Part shown: in pieces, positions 1 through 5,358 of the stretch
Layout: the number at the start of each line of letters is the position of its first letter
Position numbering within the stretch: the stretch's first letter is position 1
NCBI GenBank assembly: GCA_021767885.1
Contig: JAASSM010000171.1
Location: forward strand, 1 to 5,358
Length of the DNA stretch: 5,358 bases
Direction: 5' to 3'
From: a bacterium
GTDB taxonomy: Bacteria > Krumholzibacteriota > Krumholzibacteria > LZORAL124-64-63
Made by a program: the position numbers and the translations under genes
The notes under the pieces: generated by a model
Told to the model about the DNA's origin: nothing
Seen by the model: only the letters and a program-made list of their open reading frames with translations
Database searches by the model: none

Positions 1-488
1 GCGAGCTGGCCGTCGTGGCCGGACACCTCGATGCGCGCGCCGCTCACCGAGGCCGCATCGACCACCAGCCGCGGCGCGGTCGCGGCGATCCAGCCCTCGT
101 CCGCGTCCGCCGCCGCCGGCGCCGGCGGGTCCTGGTTGTGGTAGATCTCCACGCCACGCGCCGCCAGGCGACGCAGGCGGACGGTGCGGCCGATCACCTC
201 GCGCAGGCGGAAGTCCAGCTCCAGGGTGTCCACCGCCACCAGCGTCAGCCCGCCCCGCTCGCCGGGCAGGGTGAGGGTCACGTCCCGCAGGTCCACGCCC
301 GCGAACGGCCGCACGTCGTAGGCGCCCACCCGCAGGGTGCCGTCCACGCTGGCGGTCAGGTGTCGGTTGATCAGCCGCGTGGCGAAGGGCGCCAGCAGCT
401 CCGGGTTGAGCAGCAGCGCCACGGCGCCGCCCCCGAGCAGGAGGGCGGCCACCAGGACGGGCCAGCGGATGCGGCGACGGCGCGGCAT
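1..488 (-). CDS. tamB: TamB/AsmA-family translocation and assembly module protein, N-terminal part (truncated by window edge)
   Basis: An open frame begins with ATG at 488-486 and stays open for 162 codons to the left edge. It starts MPRRRRIRWP and continues with a hydrophobic segment at about residues 9-27, giving a basic n-region plus an inner-membrane signal anchor as in TamB. The visible remainder (about residues 40-160) alternates short hydrophobic strands with glycines in the style of AsmA/TamB N-termini: SVDGTLRVGAYDVRPFAG, then VDLRDVTLTLPG, then LRRLAARGVEIYHNQ. An Ala/Pro/Asp-rich linker lies near residues 122-130. In known systems TamB is anchored in the inner membrane, spans the periplasm as a long beta-taco and works with TamA in outer-membrane protein or lipid delivery. 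The start lies two bases after the tamA-like stop, so the two genes are almost certainly co-transcribed. TamB proteins usually exceed 1,000 residues, so most of this one is outside the window. Family assignment rests on fold-like pattern and context rather than a diagnostic motif; another AsmA-like protein is possible. Confidence 0.82.
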   Translation of the reverse strand, partial: MPRRRRIRWPVLVAALLLGGGAVALLLNPELLAPFATRLINRHLTASVDGTLRVGAYDVRPFAGVDLRDVTLTLPGERGGLTLVAVDTLELDFRLREVIGRTVRLRRLAARGVEIYHNQDPPAPAAADADEGWIAATAPRLVVDAASVSGARIEVSGHDGQL

Positions 489-490
489 GG

Positions 491-2641
491 TCAGAACACG
501 TGTCCCAGCGAGAAGTGCGTCCGCCACTCGTCGTCGGTGACGGTCTGTTCCAGGCCCTGGTAGCGGGCCCGCTTCAGGGGGATACCCACATCGAGGCGAA
601 AAGGTCCGAACGGCGTGTCCAGGCGCAGGCCGGTCCCCACGCTGTAACGATAGTCCCAGATCCTGGTGCTGGTGGGATCGTCGGGATCCCCGGCGTAGGA
701 CCGCAGGCGGAAGGCGCGCAGGCGGATCTGGTCGAGGTCCTGCCAGACATTGCCGCCGTCGAGGAACAGGACGCTGCTGAAGTTCCAGCGCGAGAGCACC
801 GGCAGCGGGAACCGCCACTCCAGGTTGGTGATCAGCTGGTAGTTGCCGCCGCGGGCGGGGTCGTCCGGCAGGGGCACGTCCGAGCCCCAGCCGATCTCCG
901 CCTGCTCGTCCGGGTCGGTGATCTGCGGGCCGAGGCTGTTGTCGCGGTAGCCGCGCACGCTGTAGGAGCCGCCGGCGAAGAAGCGGTCGTCATAGGGCAC
1001 GCCGTCGGCCCCCGCGTCCCGCGACTGGCCATAGGGACGGACCGCGCCCAGGCGGACGCGCAGCGCCAGGACGCCACCGAGCACCGGGTGGTAGCGATGC
1101 ACCGCGCCGCTCCACTTCAGGAAGCTGTTGTCGCCGCCCATGAGGCCGCCGGCGAGCTCGAGCTGGCTGTTGAAGTAGTAGCCGCGCTCGGGGTTGAAGA
1201 CGTCGTCGCGTCCCTCGTAGAAGAGCGAATGGATGAGCGAGCGGGTCTGGGTACTGGTCACGCCGGCGCGCTCGAAGTCCTCGCGGAGATCCGCCGGGGC
1301 CAGCGGATGCACCTCGGGGTCCACCACGCGCAGCCGGAAGTCCAGCCGGTTGGTCCAGCGCAGGTCGTCCTGGCGCTCGGTGCCCACCAGGAAGCCGAGG
1401 GTGTTCTGGATGAGGCCGGACTCGCCACGGGTCTCGCGCTTGCCGAACACGTTGATGTCCAGCGGATAGTCGCGGCCGATCAGGTGGGGGTTGGTGTAGA
1501 GCAGGTCGGCGCGGTAGTTCAGGTCGCCGTCGGCGAAGGCGCGCGCGTCGCCGATGATCTCCTCCACGTTCCAGTAGCCCCGGAGCCGCAGCTGCAGGCG
1601 GCGGCCGCTGCCCCAGAGGTTGTTGTGGCCCCAGGCGGCCTGGGCCCGGATGCGCTCCCGGCTGCCGAAGCCCACGCCCAGCTCGTAGAAGGCCGGCTTG
1701 CGCTCGGTCACGCGCACGTGCAGCTCGGCGGTGCTGGCCACCGTGTCCCAGGCTTCCGCGGTCAGGCTCACGTCCCGGAACAGGGCCGTCTGCAGGAGGC
1801 GCCGGCGGGAGACCTCGACCTCGTCCCATAAGAACGGCTCGCCGGGCTCGAGGCGGATCTCGCGGGCGATCAGGTCGCGCCGCGTGGACGTGTTGCCCTC
1901 GATGCTCACCGCGGCCACGGTGTAGCGGGCGCCCGGCTCCACCCGGTACGCGATCACCGCCGAGCGCCGGTCCGCGGCGACGGTCTCGGCGATGCGCAGG
2001 CTGGGCGTGATCTCCACCTGCAGGTGGCCCCGCTCCCAGTACAGGCGGCGCATGCGGAAGATCTCGCCGCCGAGGCTGTTGAGGTCCGCCGGGGCCGGGT
2101 CGCCCTCGGTGAGCGTCAGGGCGCGGCGCAGGTCGCGCACCGGCAACGGCCCCGCCCCGCGGATCTCCACCTGGTCGATGAACGTCCGGGGCCCCTCCGC
2201 CACCGAGAGGTACAGGATGTCGCCCAGCTCGGGCTCGGTGCGCACCGAGTCGAGGGTGACGGCGACGTCGTGGAACCCCCGCTGGCGATACCAGCCGCGG
2301 AGCTGGCGGAGCTGCGTGTCGATGAGGTCGGGGCGGTAGCTGGGGATGGCCAGCGGGTGTCGCCAGCTCCGTCCGTCGAGGCGCAGGACGCGGGTCAGCT
2401 CCCCGTCGTCGAAGGTCTCGTTGCCGCGGATCTCGATGCGGGCGAGGCGGGTCTGCTCGAGGCCGTAATCGAGCTCGTCATCGGCCGTGGCCGGTCCGCC
2501 CGCCAGCAGCAGGGCGGCCAGGAGGACGCCCACGCGCGCGCCGGCCGGCCACCACGCCGCCGGCCGCGCCGGCCCGCGGCGTCGCTGCCCTCGCCCTGGT
2601 TGCTCCCTCGCCGCTCGTGCCAATTTTCCGTTGCCGCCCAC
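491..2641 (-). CDS. tamA: TamA-like Omp85 (BamA/TamA family) outer membrane assembly protein with three POTRA domains
   Basis: This 716-residue protein has an Omp85 layout. A basic N-terminus (1-36) is followed by a hydrophobic signal core (37-49) and a plausible signal peptidase I site after ATA at 51-53. Three POTRA domains follow at about 66-150 (opening LARIEIRGNETFDDGELTRV), 152-237 (FIDQVEIRG) and 239-313 (YTVAAVSIEGNTSTRRDLI). The C-terminal barrel runs from about 318 to 716. The barrel has the loop-6 signature VRGY at 562-565, the late pattern GTGLRLDTPFGPFRLDVG at about 669-686, and a terminal Phe716 as in outer-membrane beta-signals. BamA usually has five POTRAs and TamA three, so the domain count and the TamB-like gene directly downstream favour TamA. 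The start appears to be GTG at 2641-2639 with a weak AGG eight bases upstream; an in-frame TAG at 2659-2657 rules out any longer form. TTG at codon 7 is an alternative start. BamA with fewer POTRAs remains possible, because bamA often follows rseP in other bacteria. Confidence 0.9.
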   Translation of the reverse strand: MGGNGKLARAAREQPGRGQRRRGPARPAAWWPAGARVGVLLAALLLAGGPATADDELDYGLEQTRLARIEIRGNETFDDGELTRVLRLDGRSWRHPLAIPSYRPDLIDTQLRQLRGWYRQRGFHDVAVTLDSVRTEPELGDILYLSVAEGPRTFIDQVEIRGAGPLPVRDLRRALTLTEGDPAPADLNSLGGEIFRMRRLYWERGHLQVEITPSLRIAETVAADRRSAVIAYRVEPGARYTVAAVSIEGNTSTRRDLIAREIRLEPGEPFLWDEVEVSRRRLLQTALFRDVSLTAEAWDTVASTAELHVRVTERKPAFYELGVGFGSRERIRAQAAWGHNNLWGSGRRLQLRLRGYWNVEEIIGDARAFADGDLNYRADLLYTNPHLIGRDYPLDINVFGKRETRGESGLIQNTLGFLVGTERQDDLRWTNRLDFRLRVVDPEVHPLAPADLREDFERAGVTSTQTRSLIHSLFYEGRDDVFNPERGYYFNSQLELAGGLMGGDNSFLKWSGAVHRYHPVLGGVLALRVRLGAVRPYGQSRDAGADGVPYDDRFFAGGSYSVRGYRDNSLGPQITDPDEQAEIGWGSDVPLPDDPARGGNYQLITNLEWRFPLPVLSRWNFSSVLFLDGGNVWQDLDQIRLRAFRLRSYAGDPDDPTSTRIWDYRYSVGTGLRLDTPFGPFRLDVGIPLKRARYQGLEQTVTDDEWRTHFSLGHVF

Positions 2642-2666
2642 CGCTGGGACCTGTACCTATGCCCTC

Positions 2667-2672
2667 AGGAGG
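2667..2672 (+). promoter_or_regulatory. Ribosome binding site deciding the lipoprotein start
   Basis: A perfect AGGAGG lies seven bases before the ATG at 2680-2682. This selects that start over the in-frame ATG codons further upstream at 2617 and 2659. The choice also places a normal basic n-region directly before the hydrophobic signal core. It is the strongest Shine-Dalgarno sequence at any gene start in the window and is the main argument that the plus-strand gene is translated. Confidence 0.75.
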
Positions 2673-2679
2673 CCACCCG

Positions 2680-3105
2680 ATGCCCTTGCGCTCGCTGCCG
2701 TGGCGCCCGGCACCCCGGCGCCCGCTCCTCGCCGTCATCCTGACCGCCGTCCTGCTCCTGCCGCTGAGCACCGGCTGCGGCCGCGAACGCGGCTCGCTGC
2801 AGGTGGAGGACCTGACGGCGGCCGAGCGCCGCTTCGTCACGCGCTACGTCGTGCTCGAGCGCGCCCGGGCCATCGCCCTGGCCGACCCGGCCAGCGGGAC
2901 GGCGCTGCTCGACTCCCTGCGGGCGGCCTGGGGCGACTCCGCCGCCGCCGTCGCCCGCGCCGACATGCCCGCCCGGCCCGCACGGGCAGCCGCCGTGCAG
3001 GACCTGCTCCAGCGGCTGCTGGAGGCCGAGGCGGACTCCCTGGTGTACGCTCCGCGGCCGGATCGGCTGGACGCGCCCCTGCCCAGGCCCGTGCCGCCGT
3101 CCTGA
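2680..3105 (+). CDS. Small predicted lipoprotein of unknown function
   Basis: I do not recognise a family with confidence. The 141-residue product begins MPLRSLPWRPAPRRP, a basic n-region, followed by a hydrophobic stretch at about 16-29. A lipobox-like LSTGC ends at Cys33, which would be lipidated and leave a mature protein of 109 residues. Residue +2 is Gly, not Asp, so by the E. coli rule it would be sorted to the outer membrane. The mature part looks mostly helical and rich in Ala and Arg: EDLTAAERRFVTRYVVLERA, then a segment with DSLRAAWG near 86-93, then AVQDLLQRLLEAEADSLV near 107-124. A Pro/Arg-rich tail follows. The helix-DSL-helix pattern is loosely like small DUF4296-type lipoproteins, but this is only an impression. 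The gene is read against its neighbours: its start faces the tamA start and its end faces the rseP end. Support comes from the strong ribosome site, the lipoprotein signal and GC-ending codons. A chance ORF in GC-rich DNA is unlikely but not excluded. Confidence 0.72.
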   Translation: MPLRSLPWRPAPRRPLLAVILTAVLLLPLSTGCGRERGSLQVEDLTAAERRFVTRYVVLERARAIALADPASGTALLDSLRAAWGDSAAAVARADMPARPARAAAVQDLLQRLLEAEADSLVYAPRPDRLDAPLPRPVPPS

Positions 3106-3106
3106 T

Positions 3107-3131
3107 CCGCCGCGGACCGGGCCGGCGGCGG
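3107..3131. terminator. GC-rich stem-loop between convergent genes, possible bidirectional terminator
   Basis: The 39-base gap between the lipoprotein stop and the rseP stop holds an inverted repeat. CCGCCGC at 3107-3113 pairs perfectly with GCGGCGG at 3125-3131. Two further GC pairs (3114-3115 with 3122-3123) are possible across a one-base bulge. There is no U-tract on either side, so it is not a classical intrinsic terminator. Its position between two converging genes fits a bidirectional transcription stop or an mRNA 3' end stabiliser. GC-rich sequence makes chance hairpins common, so support is modest. Confidence 0.35.
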
Positions 3132-3144
3132 CGCCATCGCGGGG

Positions 3145-4560
3145 TCAGTTCGTGAAGACCCGCACCCCATCCTGCACCAGAACCACGGTCATGAACAGCA
3201 GCAGGATGATCAGCCCCACCTGGGTGGCGATGCCCTGGATGCGCTCGTCCACCGGCTTGCCGCGCAGGACCTCGAAGATCAGGAACAGGACGTGGCCGCC
3301 GTCGAGGACCGGGATGGGCAGCATGTTCAGCAGGAAGAGGTTCACCGAGAAGAAGGCGATGAAGGTGAGCAGCCGGTCGAAGCCCCAGCGGGCCATCTCG
3401 CCGGCCACCTGCGCGATGCGGATGGGGCCGCCCACGGACTCCAGGCCCATGCGCTCGCGCACCCAGCGCCAGAGTTCGCGCGCGGTCTGGCTGGTGGTGA
3501 ACCACGTCTGCTGATGGCCGAGCACCAGCGCCTCGCCCAGGCCCAGCGAGCGGCTCGTGGCGTACTTCTCGTAATGGATGCGGCCCACCGTGGAGTCCGG
3601 CAGGATCTCGTACGGCTCCGGCGTGACCGTGCCGGACAGATGGCGGCCGTCGCGCTCCCAGTCGATGGCCACCGGCTCGCCCGCCGAGCGCTCGATGATC
3701 TCCAGGACCTGGCGGTGCGACCGCACGTCCTGCCCCGCGAGGGCCACGATGCGGTCGCCCCGCTGCAGGCCCAGGCGGTCGGCCGGGCCGTTGCGCTGGA
3801 CGCGTCCCACCAGGTTGTCGTGGGGATCGGCCCCCAGCTCCCAGCGCCCGCTGGCGGGCGACTTCTCCAGCTGGACCTCCAGGGTCCGCTCCTGCCCCCC
3901 TCGCGCCACCGTCACCGCCACCGGACGGGCGGCCTCCGCGCCGGCGGCCAGGCCTGCCGCCTCGCCCATGCGGTCGAGCATGGCGAACCAGTCGTCCACC
4001 GGCTCGCCCTGCACCGCGAGCACCACGTCGCCCGGCTGCAGGCCCGCGGCCGCGGCGGGCGTCCCCTCTCGCACCGCGCCGATCTCGGTCACCGGATTGA
4101 TGGGCATGCCCTGGTGCAGGAAGAGCGCGGTGTAGATGACGTAGGCCAGCACAAGGTTGAACAGCGGACCGGCGATGAACACCAGCAGCCGCTGCCAGGC
4201 GGGCTTGTTGAGGAACTGGCGCTCGGGCGGGATGTCGGCGTCGGCGTCGGCCCGTTCCTGGTTGCCCGCCTCGGTCCCCAGGGGGTACTTGCGCTGCTCC
4301 AGGGTGCCGGTGTCCTGGATCTCCTCCATCATGCCCTCGCCGGCCATCTTCACGTAGCCGCCGAAGGGGATGAGCGAGAGGGCGTACTCGGTCTCGCCGA
4401 ACCGCCGGGCCAGGATCTTGGGCCCCATGCCCACCGAGAAGGTCTTGACGTAGACCCCGAAGACCTTGCAGACGAGGAAGTGCCCCAGCTCGTGGACGAT
4501 GACCACCAGGCCCAGGGTGAAGATGCTCGCCAGGATCGTGATGAGCAGGTCGCCGTTCAA
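3145..4560 (-). CDS. rseP: RseP family site-2 intramembrane zinc metalloprotease
   Basis: The 471-residue product is a complete RseP/S2P-type protease. The first transmembrane segment carries the zinc motif HELGH at 23-27 (catalytic Glu24), and the last helices carry NMLPIPVLDGGH at 412-423, where Asp420 is the third zinc ligand. The GGYVKM element lies at 67-72, and RLLVFIAGPLFN at 124-135 forms the second membrane helix region. Two PDZ domains follow, at about 157-235 (opening PAAAAGLQPGDVVLAVQG) and 249-320 (GPADRLGLQRGDRIVALAG). The final membrane segment lies near 445-464. RseP cuts membrane-embedded substrates, classically anti-sigma factors and leftover signal peptides. At 471 residues it is slightly longer than E. 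coli RseP (450), mainly because of an acidic stretch at about 74-114 that includes an ADADAD run. The apparent start is TTG at 4560-4558, six bases after GAGG (4570-4567). It overlaps the dxr stop by four bases, which implies translational coupling. The next in-frame initiators would cut into the first helix, so TTG is the best choice. Confidence 0.96.
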   Translation of the reverse strand: MNGDLLITILASIFTLGLVVIVHELGHFLVCKVFGVYVKTFSVGMGPKILARRFGETEYALSLIPFGGYVKMAGEGMMEEIQDTGTLEQRKYPLGTEAGNQERADADADIPPERQFLNKPAWQRLLVFIAGPLFNLVLAYVIYTALFLHQGMPINPVTEIGAVREGTPAAAAGLQPGDVVLAVQGEPVDDWFAMLDRMGEAAGLAAGAEAARPVAVTVARGGQERTLEVQLEKSPASGRWELGADPHDNLVGRVQRNGPADRLGLQRGDRIVALAGQDVRSHRQVLEIIERSAGEPVAIDWERDGRHLSGTVTPEPYEILPDSTVGRIHYEKYATSRSLGLGEALVLGHQQTWFTTSQTARELWRWVRERMGLESVGGPIRIAQVAGEMARWGFDRLLTFIAFFSVNLFLLNMLPIPVLDGGHVLFLIFEVLRGKPVDERIQGIATQVGLIILLLFMTVVLVQDGVRVFTN

Positions 4561-4570
4561 TGGTCACCTC
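4557..4570 (-). promoter_or_regulatory. dxr stop / rseP start overlap with ribosome binding site
   Basis: On the minus strand GAGGTGA (4570-4564) precedes CCA and then TTGA (4560-4557). The TTGA contains both the TTG start of rseP and the TGA stop of dxr. The Shine-Dalgarno sequence lies inside the last codons of dxr. This is the TTG variant of the common ATGA coupling junction, and it supports both the unusual start codon and a shared transcript. Confidence 0.7.
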
Positions 4571-5358
4571 GGGTGCGGGTGATGCCGCCGGGGCGGTCGA
4601 GGAGCTCGGTGGCCAGGCGCCGCGCCTCGCGGTCGGCCAGCAGCGCGGCCTCCAGGTCGGACAGGGGCGCGGCCGGTCGCCGGGCCAGGACGGCGGCGAT
4701 CAGGTCGGCAATCTCGACATACCGGATCCGGTCCGCCAGCAGGGCGGCGACGGCCACCTCGTTGGCCGCGTTCAGGGTCACGGGCGCCGTGCCCCCGGCC
4801 TCGCCGGCCTCGCGGGCCAGCCGCAGGCAGGGGAAGCGCTCGAGGTCCGGCGCCTCGAACTGCAGGGTGCCCACACGCAGCAGGTCGAGACGCTCGCCGG
4901 GCAGGGGCCAGCGCTGCTCGCCGGTGATGGCATAGAGTAAAGGCAGCCGCATGTCCGGAGTTCCCAGCTGGGCCAGGACCGCGCCGTCGCGCAGTTCCAC
5001 CAGCGAGTGCACCCAGGAGCCAGGGTGGACCAGGACGTCGATGTGCTCGTAGGGCACGCCGAACAGGACATGGGCCTCGATCACCTCCAGGCCCTTGTTC
5101 ATCAGGGTGGCGGAATCCACCGTGATCTTGGGCCCCATCTCCCAGGTGGGGTGGGCGAGCACCTGCTCGCGGGTGACGTGGGCCAGGTCCGCGGCCGGCG
5201 TGGTGCGGAACGGGCCGCCCGAGGCGGTGAGGATGAGGCGGGCGAGGTCCTCGCGGGCGTGCCCGCGGAGCCCCTGGGCCAGGGCCGAGTGCTCCGAGTC
5301 CACCGGCAGCAGCTCCGCGCCGCCGGCCGCGGCGGCCGCCTGCACCAGCGGGCCGCCC
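4557..5358 (-). CDS. dxr: 1-deoxy-D-xylulose 5-phosphate reductoisomerase, C-terminal two thirds (start beyond window edge)
   Basis: The frame is open to the right edge and 266 residues are visible out of about 390 expected. The enzyme rearranges and reduces DXP to 2-C-methyl-D-erythritol 4-phosphate with NADPH, the committed step of the MEP isoprenoid pathway in the cytoplasm. Diagnostic motifs are read in order. PVDSEHSAL (about 5306-5280) holds the metal ligands equivalent to E. coli Asp150 and Glu152. LTASGGPFR contains the substrate-binding Ser. HPTWEMGPKITVDSATLMNK followed by GLE covers the mobile active-site loop with its Trp and Met and the third metal ligand, equivalent to Glu231. 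Next come VLVHPGSWVHSLVE and DGAVLAQLGTPDMR. A C-terminal domain with LNAANEVAV then runs to the stop TGA at 4559-4557. All visible catalytic residues are present, so the enzyme should be active. The missing part is the NADPH-binding N-terminus. One local difference from the usual HPQS is HPGS. The gene is first in the visible minus-strand series and is coupled to rseP. Confidence 0.97.
   Translation of the reverse strand, partial: GGPLVQAAAAAGGAELLPVDSEHSALAQGLRGHAREDLARLILTASGGPFRTTPAADLAHVTREQVLAHPTWEMGPKITVDSATLMNKGLEVIEAHVLFGVPYEHIDVLVHPGSWVHSLVELRDGAVLAQLGTPDMRLPLLYAITGEQRWPLPGERLDLLRVGTLQFEAPDLERFPCLRLAREAGEAGGTAPVTLNAANEVAVAALLADRIRYVEIADLIAAVLARRPAAPLSDLEAALLADREARRLATELLDRPGGITRTRGDH

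Noticed and set aside
107..130. GCC/GGC-rich run near the left edge
   Set aside because: It codes for an Ala/Pro linker in the TamB-like protein; codon bias and composition explain it.
500..1831. Long plus-strand ORF of 443 codons opposite tamA
   Set aside because: The composition is Val/Ala/Gln/Gly-rich with no recognisable domain. It is the expected antisense shadow of a strongly GC3-biased gene whose own frame shows clear POTRA and barrel motifs.
2631..2659. Possible plus-strand promoter: TTGCCG, 17-base spacer, TACCTA before the lipoprotein gene
   Set aside because: The -10 match is poor, it would give a leader of only about 14 bases, and such partial matches are expected by chance. No convincing promoter could be named for either divergent gene.
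2844..3170. Minus-strand ORF of 108 codons opposite the lipoprotein gene, as a possible link between rseP and tamA
   Set aside because: Ser/Arg/Ala low-complexity translation with no signal or motif and poor ribosome site. The plus frame has a perfect AGGAGG and a lipoprotein signal.
4234..4251. Three tandem copies of a GTCGGC hexamer inside rseP
   Set aside because: Too short to call a repeat element; it simply codes for an Asp/Ala run in a linker. It is noted only as part of the RseP insertion.
2837..4567. Minus-strand ORF of 576 codons covering rseP in another frame
   Set aside because: The translation is Arg/Gly/Ala/Pro-rich low-complexity typical of a +1 shadow. The alternative frame carries HELGH, two PDZ domains and LDGGH, so it is the real gene.
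3292..4935. Plus-strand ORF of 547 codons opposite rseP and dxr
   Set aside because: It crosses the boundary between two confidently identified genes and is His/Val/Gln/Ala-rich without motifs; it is an antisense shadow.

Overview
The window is very GC-rich (roughly 70% by eye). Codons end in G or C, and long antisense shadow ORFs occur throughout. All recognisable genes point to a Gram-negative (diderm) bacterium. They include an Omp85 outer-membrane assembly protein, a TamB-like partner, a lipoprotein, the site-2 protease RseP and the MEP-pathway enzyme Dxr. The taxon cannot be fixed from sequence alone. A high-GC deep-branching diderm phylum (for example Gemmatimonadota or Krumholzibacteriota-like lineages) fits at least as well as a proteobacterium, but that is a guess.

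Layout, reading the minus strand from right to left: (1) 5358-4557, the C-terminal two thirds of dxr, whose start lies beyond the right edge. (2) 4560-3145, complete rseP, overlapping the dxr stop by four bases (TTGA) and apparently starting with TTG. (3) 2641-491, complete tamA-like gene with three POTRA domains and a 16-stranded-type barrel, apparently starting with GTG. (4) 488-1, the first 162 codons of a tamB-like gene, two bases after the tamA stop; the rest lies beyond the left edge. On the plus strand, between rseP and tamA, sits one small predicted lipoprotein gene (2680-3105). It is convergent with rseP (39 bp gap) and divergent from tamA (38 bp gap).

How the genes fit together: Dxr commits carbon to isoprenoids, which include the undecaprenyl carrier used for envelope polymers. 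RseP cleaves membrane-embedded substrates, classically in the envelope stress response. The TamA/TamB pair spans the envelope and helps deliver outer-membrane proteins and/or phospholipids. The grouping resembles the familiar dxr-rseP-bamA neighbourhood of Gram-negative bacteria. Here, however, the Omp85 member next to rseP looks like TamA (three POTRAs, TamB directly downstream), and an opposite-strand lipoprotein gene interrupts the series.

No mobile element, CRISPR array, RNA gene or obviously foreign segment was seen. The gene content is mostly ordinary. The points worth a second look are the antisense lipoprotein gene, the non-ATG starts and tight junctions, and an acidic insertion in RseP.
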